From assembly GCA_942492905.1 (NCBI GenBank), contig OW818657.1, positions 4,526,001 to 4,590,000 of the forward strand: 64,000 nt of DNA, written 5' to 3'. The DNA comes from CAIZWU01 sp942492905 (GTDB lineage Bacteria > Verrucomicrobiota > Verrucomicrobiia > Verrucomicrobiales > V1-33). A program made the translations under genes and the position numbers. Below are positions 59,589 through 64,000 of this stretch, one piece after another. The notes below the pieces were generated by a model that was not told the origin of the DNA, made no database searches, and saw nothing but the letters and a program-made list of their open reading frames with translations. The stretch's first letter is position 1. The number at the start of each line of letters is the position of its first letter.

Positions 59589-61329
59589 AATCACCCGCGA
59601 AACCCTGATCGATGCGCTGGAGCAGATCGCCACCCTGCTCGAACTCAAAGGCGAAAACCCCTTCAAAATCCGCGCCTACCGCACCGGTGCGGAAACGGTG
59701 CGCACCTTTCCCGGGGACTTCCTGCAACTGGCCCGGGACAACCAGCTGGAGGGCATCAAAGGCATCGGCGATGCCCTGCGTGACAAACTCCACACCCTGG
59801 CGGCCACCGGAGCCCTGCCCTTCCTGGACAAGCTGAAGGCGGAATTTCCTGACACGATTTTTGAATTGTTCGACGTCTCCGGCCTGGGGGCTAAAAAAAT
59901 CGCGGCTTTGTACGCTGAACTCGGCGTGGGCTCCATCGCCGACCTGCAACGCGCCTGCGAATCCGGAGCAGCCGCCCAGTTGGCCGGTTTCGGCGAAAAA
60001 ACCGCCGCCAAACTCCTCGAAGCGATCCAATCCCGCGCCAAATATGCCGACTCCTTCCGCATGGACCAGGTAGCCCCGGCCGTCCGCGAAATCCTGGAAT
60101 ACCTGCGCGATCAGCCGGAAACCTCCCGGGCGGAAGTGGCCGGCAGCTTCCGGCGCGGAAAGGAGACGGTGCACGACCTCGATTTTCTCGTGGCCTCGAA
60201 ACACCCCAAGGCCATCATGGAAGCCTTTGTGGCTCCTCCCTGGGTGGAGTCGGTGATTGCGTCAGGGCCTACCAAAACCTCCATACGCCTGCACAGCGGG
60301 GTGCAGTGTGACCTCCGGGTCGTCACCAACGCGGAGTTCCCGTTCGCCCTCGTCTACTTCACCGGCAGCAAGGAACATAACATCCTGCTGCGCTCCCGGG
60401 CCCTCAAACAGGGCTGGACCCTGAATGAATACCGGTTCACGCCCACCGGCCCGGACTCGCCGGAAGTGCCCGGGGAGATTTATGAGGAGGCCCAGATCCA
60501 CCGGTCGCTCGGGCTGGAATTCATCGATCCCGCCCTGAGGGAAGGCGCCGGTGAGATCGAAGCCGCCGAGGCCGGCACCCTGCCCCGCTTGGTCGAAATG
60601 GAAAACCTGCGCGGCACTTTCCATAACCACACCACCGCCAGCGACGGCCACGCCACCCTGCGCCAGATGGCCGAAGCCGCCATGGAACTCGGCCTCGAAT
60701 ACCTCGGCATTGCCGATCACAGCAAATCCTCCTTCCAGGCCAACGGTCTCGACGAATCCCGCCTGCGGGCCCAACTCGAGGAAATCCGGACCTTGAATGA
60801 GGAGTTCGCCCCGGACTTCCGCCTCTTCAGCGGCTCGGAGGTGGACATTCTTAAGGACGGTTCGCTGGACTTCCCGGATGACCTCCTCGCGGAACTCGAC
60901 TACGTGGTCGCCAGCGTTCATAACGTCTTCACGCTGCCGGAATCGGAGATGACGGCACGGATTATCCGGGCAGTGGAAAACCCTTACGTCACCATGCTGG
61001 GGCACGTCACCGGGCGCCTGCTGCTGAAACGGGAACCTTATGCCGTCAATATTCCCGCCATCCTCGACGCCTGCGCCTCCAATGGCACCATCATTGAACT
61101 GAATGCCAGCCCGTGGCGGCTGGACATGGACTGGCGCTGGTGGCGTATGGCCAAGGAGAAGGGCATCCAGTGCTCGATCAATCCGGACGCCCATAGCGTT
61201 CATGGTCTTCAGGACCTCTGGTATGGCCTGCGCGCCGCCCGGAAAGCCTGGTTGACCCGGCAGGATGTGATCAATTGTCTGCCCCTGGGCAAGGTGGAAG
61301 CAGCCTTGGCCGCAAAGCGCGGACGGTAA
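59581..61329 (+). CDS. polX: DNA polymerase/3'-5' exonuclease PolX
   Basis: A 582-residue two-part enzyme. The N-terminal Pol X region has helix-hairpin-helix motifs and the active-site motif GSFRRGKETVHDLDFLV with the metal-binding Asp pair. The C-terminal PHP domain supplies HNHTTASDG, LGIADHSKSS, GSEVDIL, VVASVHN and NPDAHS metal motifs. It fills short gaps and trims 3' ends in base excision repair. The ATG at 59581 overlaps the lipB stop. Confidence 0.93.
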   Translation: MSEITRETLIDALEQIATLLELKGENPFKIRAYRTGAETVRTFPGDFLQLARDNQLEGIKGIGDALRDKLHTLAATGALPFLDKLKAEFPDTIFELFDVSGLGAKKIAALYAELGVGSIADLQRACESGAAAQLAGFGEKTAAKLLEAIQSRAKYADSFRMDQVAPAVREILEYLRDQPETSRAEVAGSFRRGKETVHDLDFLVASKHPKAIMEAFVAPPWVESVIASGPTKTSIRLHSGVQCDLRVVTNAEFPFALVYFTGSKEHNILLRSRALKQGWTLNEYRFTPTGPDSPEVPGEIYEEAQIHRSLGLEFIDPALREGAGEIEAAEAGTLPRLVEMENLRGTFHNHTTASDGHATLRQMAEAAMELGLEYLGIADHSKSSFQANGLDESRLRAQLEEIRTLNEEFAPDFRLFSGSEVDILKDGSLDFPDDLLAELDYVVASVHNVFTLPESEMTARIIRAVENPYVTMLGHVTGRLLLKREPYAVNIPAILDACASNGTIIELNASPWRLDMDWRWWRMAKEKGIQCSINPDAHSVHGLQDLWYGLRAARKAWLTRQDVINCLPLGKVEAALAAKRGR

Positions 61330-61350
61330 TCACCGTCCTGCGGACGGGTC

Positions 61351-61378
61351 TTGCATCGGGACGCAGACCAGCTAGCCT
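61351..61378 (+). promoter_or_regulatory. Possible promoter of the O-antigen-ligase-like gene
   Basis: TTGCAT at 61351-61356, 16-bp spacer, TAGCCT at 61373-61378, seven bases before the ATG at 61386. Very close to the start codon, so tentative. Confidence 0.3.
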
Positions 61379-61385
61379 CGCGCGT

Positions 61386-63407
61386 ATGCTTCGTTTTTTG
61401 GAATCGGTCTGGCTGGGATTTTTCCTCGGGGGATTACTGTTGCTGGGAGTCTTTGGCACGTGGTCGGAGACCGCTCCCTTCTGGTACGGCGCCGCCCTCA
61501 TCGGCGTGGCCGGAGTGGGGGCGGTGGTTTCACGGCAGGGCCGGACCGCAGAGTCCATCGGATGGGGCTGCCTCGTCGTGATGCTGGTTTTTGCCGGGTA
61601 TGTGGGATGGCGCGGGTTCACCTCGGAGGTTCGTTGGCTGGCACGGCAGGATCTCGTTTTCGCGGGCACGGCACTGGTGGCCTACGGGCTGGTGGCGGTG
61701 CGTTTCACCGGCCGGCGGGCGCGGTTGGCAGTGCTGGGGGTGCTGTTTTTGCTGGTCGCCGCCAATGCCGGCGTGGGGCTTTACCAGTATTTTGAAAATC
61801 CGCGGTGGACCGTATTCCGCTGGTTCGGCCTGCGCCGGGCCGCGGAAGTTTCCGCCGGCGGATTTTTCGAGAGTGGCAACCATCTGGCTGGATTCATGAC
61901 CCTGGCCGGACTGCCGCTGCTGGGGGTGGCGGCACTGGGCCGGGAGCTGGGAGGGTTTGTCAGGGCCCTGGGGGGATTGGGCTTTTTGCTGGCCGGAACG
62001 GGGGTGGCCTTTTCCACCAGCCGCGGCGGAACGGTGGGCTTTTTTGGAGGAATGGCGCTGCTGATCGGGGTATCCGCCCTGTTCTGGTGGAGTGAACGGA
62101 AGCAACGCCGGGGCGGACCGCGTGGCCGGACCGGCTGGTGGCTGCTGGGCCTGGGATTCGCCTTTACCGGCCTCCTAGGTGTGGCCAGTCTGAACCTGCG
62201 GAAATTCTTTGACGGGGGCCTCTCAATCACTTCGCTCAATGGGCGCGGACCGATGTGGGACGCGGCCCTGGAGCAATGGCAGACCTCTCCTCTGATCGGC
62301 ACCGGAGCCCGCAGTTATGAATACATGGAGCGCGGTTTCCGCACCCTGGAAACGAAATGGGCTACCTACTCCGGGGAAGTCGATGCGATTTTTGCCCACA
62401 ATGACTATCTCCAATGCCTGGGCGATTACGGGCTGGTGGGATTGGGACTCGTTTTGCTGGTGGCCGGTTGGCACACCTGCCATGCGATGGTGGCCCTCCT
62501 GAAGGCATCCAGCCGGAAGGATGCCCCGCATGGAAACGGGCTGGCGGCCGGATTGGTGGTGGGGTCCGTGGCTGCTCTGGCCGGGCTCATGGTGCAGGCG
62601 CTGGTGGAGTTCAATCTGCACATCGGGGTCAATGCCGTGATGACCGGTGTGCTGCTGGGATTCATGGCGACTCCGGGGTTCAAATCGCAGGCCGTGCCCG
62701 TCAGCAGCCGCCGGCCGGGAGAGCCGGAACCACGTCCCAAGGCCGGGGCCGGGATTTGTGGGCGGCGGTTGGCCATGGGTGGAATATTGGCAGCCATCTC
62801 GCTCGTCCTCCTGGAAACCGGATGGCGCCTCGCCCCGGGGGATTTTGCCTGGCGCGAGGGCAACCGGCAGCTCAGCACCGCCGTGACCCTGCCGGAACTG
62901 ATCACCACCAGCGCGACCTTCCAGCGGGCCACCTCGCTGGATCCTGACAATGGCCAGGCGTGGTATCTGCGGGGACTGGTCACCCTGGAAATCGCCAGCC
63001 GGACGGCCGATAAATACGCCGCGCCCTTCTACGAAGCCTCCCTGACACAATTGGAGCGATGCCTTGAGGTCTACCCCAAACATCCCTACGCGGCCTCCCA
63101 GGCGGGTAAACTGGCCGGGTATCTGGGCCGACCGGAGGACGCGGAGGCGCACTTTAAAACCGCCCTGCGCTGGGGCCTTAATATTCAGAGCGTGAACGAG
63201 CTCTACGGCGACCATCTGATGCAGCGGAAGGAATACTACAAGGCGTTGGGCTATCTGGTGATGGGCCTGCACCTGAGTTCAGACGACGACGTGCGGGCCA
63301 ACCTGGAAAAGAAACTCCACCGGTGCCTCGAACGCCTGAAGCAGCAGGGCATCACCCCGCCCCCGGAAGCCTTTTTGACTCCGGGAACGAATCCCCCCGC
63401 CCCCTGA
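61386..63407 (+). CDS. O-antigen ligase-like membrane protein with C-terminal TPR region
   Basis: A 673-residue protein. Ten or more TM helices fill residues 1-480; the loop motif AHNDYLQCLGDYGLVGLG is typical of Wzy_C/WaaL ligases, and SRGG (about 220) supplies an Arg often found in the first loop. After a Pro/Arg-rich linker and one more TM helix the C-terminus has tetratricopeptide-like helices (NGQAWYLRGLVTLEIAS, YPKHPYAASQAGKLAGYLGRPEDAEAHFKTAL). It may join or polymerise surface glycans or act as an undefined membrane glycosyltransfer protein. I use the ATG at 61386. Confidence 0.82.
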   Translation: MLRFLESVWLGFFLGGLLLLGVFGTWSETAPFWYGAALIGVAGVGAVVSRQGRTAESIGWGCLVVMLVFAGYVGWRGFTSEVRWLARQDLVFAGTALVAYGLVAVRFTGRRARLAVLGVLFLLVAANAGVGLYQYFENPRWTVFRWFGLRRAAEVSAGGFFESGNHLAGFMTLAGLPLLGVAALGRELGGFVRALGGLGFLLAGTGVAFSTSRGGTVGFFGGMALLIGVSALFWWSERKQRRGGPRGRTGWWLLGLGFAFTGLLGVASLNLRKFFDGGLSITSLNGRGPMWDAALEQWQTSPLIGTGARSYEYMERGFRTLETKWATYSGEVDAIFAHNDYLQCLGDYGLVGLGLVLLVAGWHTCHAMVALLKASSRKDAPHGNGLAAGLVVGSVAALAGLMVQALVEFNLHIGVNAVMTGVLLGFMATPGFKSQAVPVSSRRPGEPEPRPKAGAGICGRRLAMGGILAAISLVLLETGWRLAPGDFAWREGNRQLSTAVTLPELITTSATFQRATSLDPDNGQAWYLRGLVTLEIASRTADKYAAPFYEASLTQLERCLEVYPKHPYAASQAGKLAGYLGRPEDAEAHFKTALRWGLNIQSVNELYGDHLMQRKEYYKALGYLVMGLHLSSDDDVRANLEKKLHRCLERLKQQGITPPPEAFLTPGTNPPAP

Positions 63408-63458
63408 AATCCGGACGGAAATCAGCCCCGCGGGATAACCCTGCGCGGGTCCAGGCAA

Positions 63459-63998
63459 CTACTTCAGGACCGGCAACGGAGTGGTGAGGCTGCTCAGGAA
63501 AGCCATCAAATCCCGCAGGTCGCGTTTTGTCAGGCTGAGCCCGACCGGAGGCATGGGCGAGACCGGCGGCAGCTGCTCCTTGATAGTGGACCTGGCGACC
63601 GCTTTGGTTTCACCTTCCGCCGTACGGAGTGTGAGGGTTTCAGCCGTTTCGGCCATCACGGTGCCCACCAGAACAGTGCCATCCTGCAAGGTCACCACTG
63701 AAATTCCGAAGCCCGGGACGACAATGTTATTCGGATACAACACCGATTCGAGCATCTGGGCAGGCTGGGAAATCAGGGCCAGCCCCGTCAGGCGCGGGCC
63801 GGCACTGCCACCTTCGCCTTCCGCCCGGTGGCATTTCAGACAGGTGCCCTGGTTGGCGAAGACCTCCCGCCCCCTCGCCGGATCACCTCCCTGAAGAGTC
63901 AGGTCGTAAACACTGTGACCGGCTTTGGCGAGCGAGGCTTCGTAGGCGGCCAACTTCGCCTTCAGTTCCGGTTCGGGGCGCAGCGAAGCAGCTTCGAG
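63459..63998 (-). CDS. PVC heme-binding protein with cytochrome c domain, C-terminal part
   Basis: The frame remains open to the right edge, so the N-terminus is outside the window. The visible 179 residues form a cytochrome c domain with CLKCH heme attachment, the GPRLTG loop and a late SPMPPVGLSLTKRDLRDLMAFL helix bearing the probable distal Met. This matches the terminal domain of PVC membrane-bound dehydrogenase or heme-binding proteins. Its motif order resembles the protein at the left edge (CxxCH, VTLQDGTVLVGTVMAE, SPMPP) but it lacks the C-terminal binding module of that protein. Confidence 0.78.
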   Translation of the reverse strand, partial: LEAASLRPEPELKAKLAAYEASLAKAGHSVYDLTLQGGDPARGREVFANQGTCLKCHRAEGEGGSAGPRLTGLALISQPAQMLESVLYPNNIVVPGFGISVVTLQDGTVLVGTVMAETAETLTLRTAEGETKAVARSTIKEQLPPVSPMPPVGLSLTKRDLRDLMAFLSSLTTPLPVLK

Positions 63999-64000
63999 GA

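Noticed and set aside
1..64000. tRNA, rRNA, CRISPR arrays, insertion sequences or prophage
   Set aside because: I saw no tRNA-like cloverleaf with a T-loop, no repeat-spacer pattern, and no transposase, integrase or phage structural gene. A dedicated tRNA and covariance-model search would settle small RNAs.

Overview
This GC-rich window reads as chromosomal DNA from a Gram-negative member of the Planctomycetes-Verrucomicrobia-Chlamydiae (PVC) group, most likely the Verrucomicrobia. The evidence is a set of family signatures. Both ends carry PVC-style heme-binding proteins with CxxCH motifs. There is a secreted hydrolase with an SHD1 domain, a PEP-CTERM protein, a Tat-exported superoxide dismutase and two Ala/Pro-rich repeat proteins of the kind I associate with Verrucomicrobia. 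lpxA, an OprB porin and mpl show an outer membrane and murein recycling. The menB, menF, menD and menH genes show menaquinone respiration. I saw no rRNA, tRNA, CRISPR array, insertion sequence or prophage. The assignment is inferred from gene families, not from a marker-gene comparison.

Layout. 1-5.1 kb: end of a large cytochrome-like protein, a quinone oxidoreductase, a nucleoside transporter and a secreted hydrolase broken by one missing base. 5.1-12.3 kb (minus strand): a polyamine-type binding lipoprotein, a hybrid sensor kinase, Mpl, a SET-domain protein and an MpaA-like M14 peptidase. 12.3-18.6 kb (plus): MATE exporter, arginine decarboxylase, MenB, a small membrane protein, RadC and LpxA. 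18.6-23.3 kb: NadD and FtsH on the minus strand, then RpsP, a KhpA-like protein and TcdA on the plus strand. 23.3-29 kb: a YyaL-like thioredoxin-domain lipoprotein, DUF3616, SixA, PdeM and a transglutaminase. 29-36.6 kb: a complete fructose-type PTS locus with its LacI regulator, a perfect palindromic operator and an OprB porin, followed by four 44-bp hairpin repeats. 37-46.5 kb: SOD plus a PQQ-type propeller, two repeat proteins, MnmE, a sigma-54 activator with a degenerate receiver domain and an orphan protein. 46.5-54.9 kb: RimO, a GntP permease, RibH-NusB, a DUF3127 protein and MenF-MenD-MenH. 55-64 kb: PEP-CTERM protein, HU, gamma-carbonic anhydrase, MFS transporter, LipB-PolX, an O-antigen-ligase/TPR protein and a second partial heme-binding protein.

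How genes work together. The fru locus looks self-contained: sugar would cross the outer membrane through OprB, be phosphorylated on import by FruA using phosphate relayed through the EIIA-HPr-EI fusion, and be phosphorylated again by FruK, under LacI-type control. MenF, MenD, MenH and MenB cover four menaquinone steps in two places. Mpl and the MpaA-like peptidase may compete for the same murein tripeptide. The PotD-like lipoprotein sits beside a sensor kinase instead of ABC permease genes, and arginine decarboxylase lies just beyond the divergent MATE gene. This suggests a polyamine-sensing neighbourhood, which is the strongest candidate here for an undescribed system.

The most notable small-scale signals are the LacI operator pair, the 44-bp hairpin repeats, a CCCCTCCATTTT triplication abutting the rimO start codon, and a recurring TTGC-type -35 box upstream of several genes.
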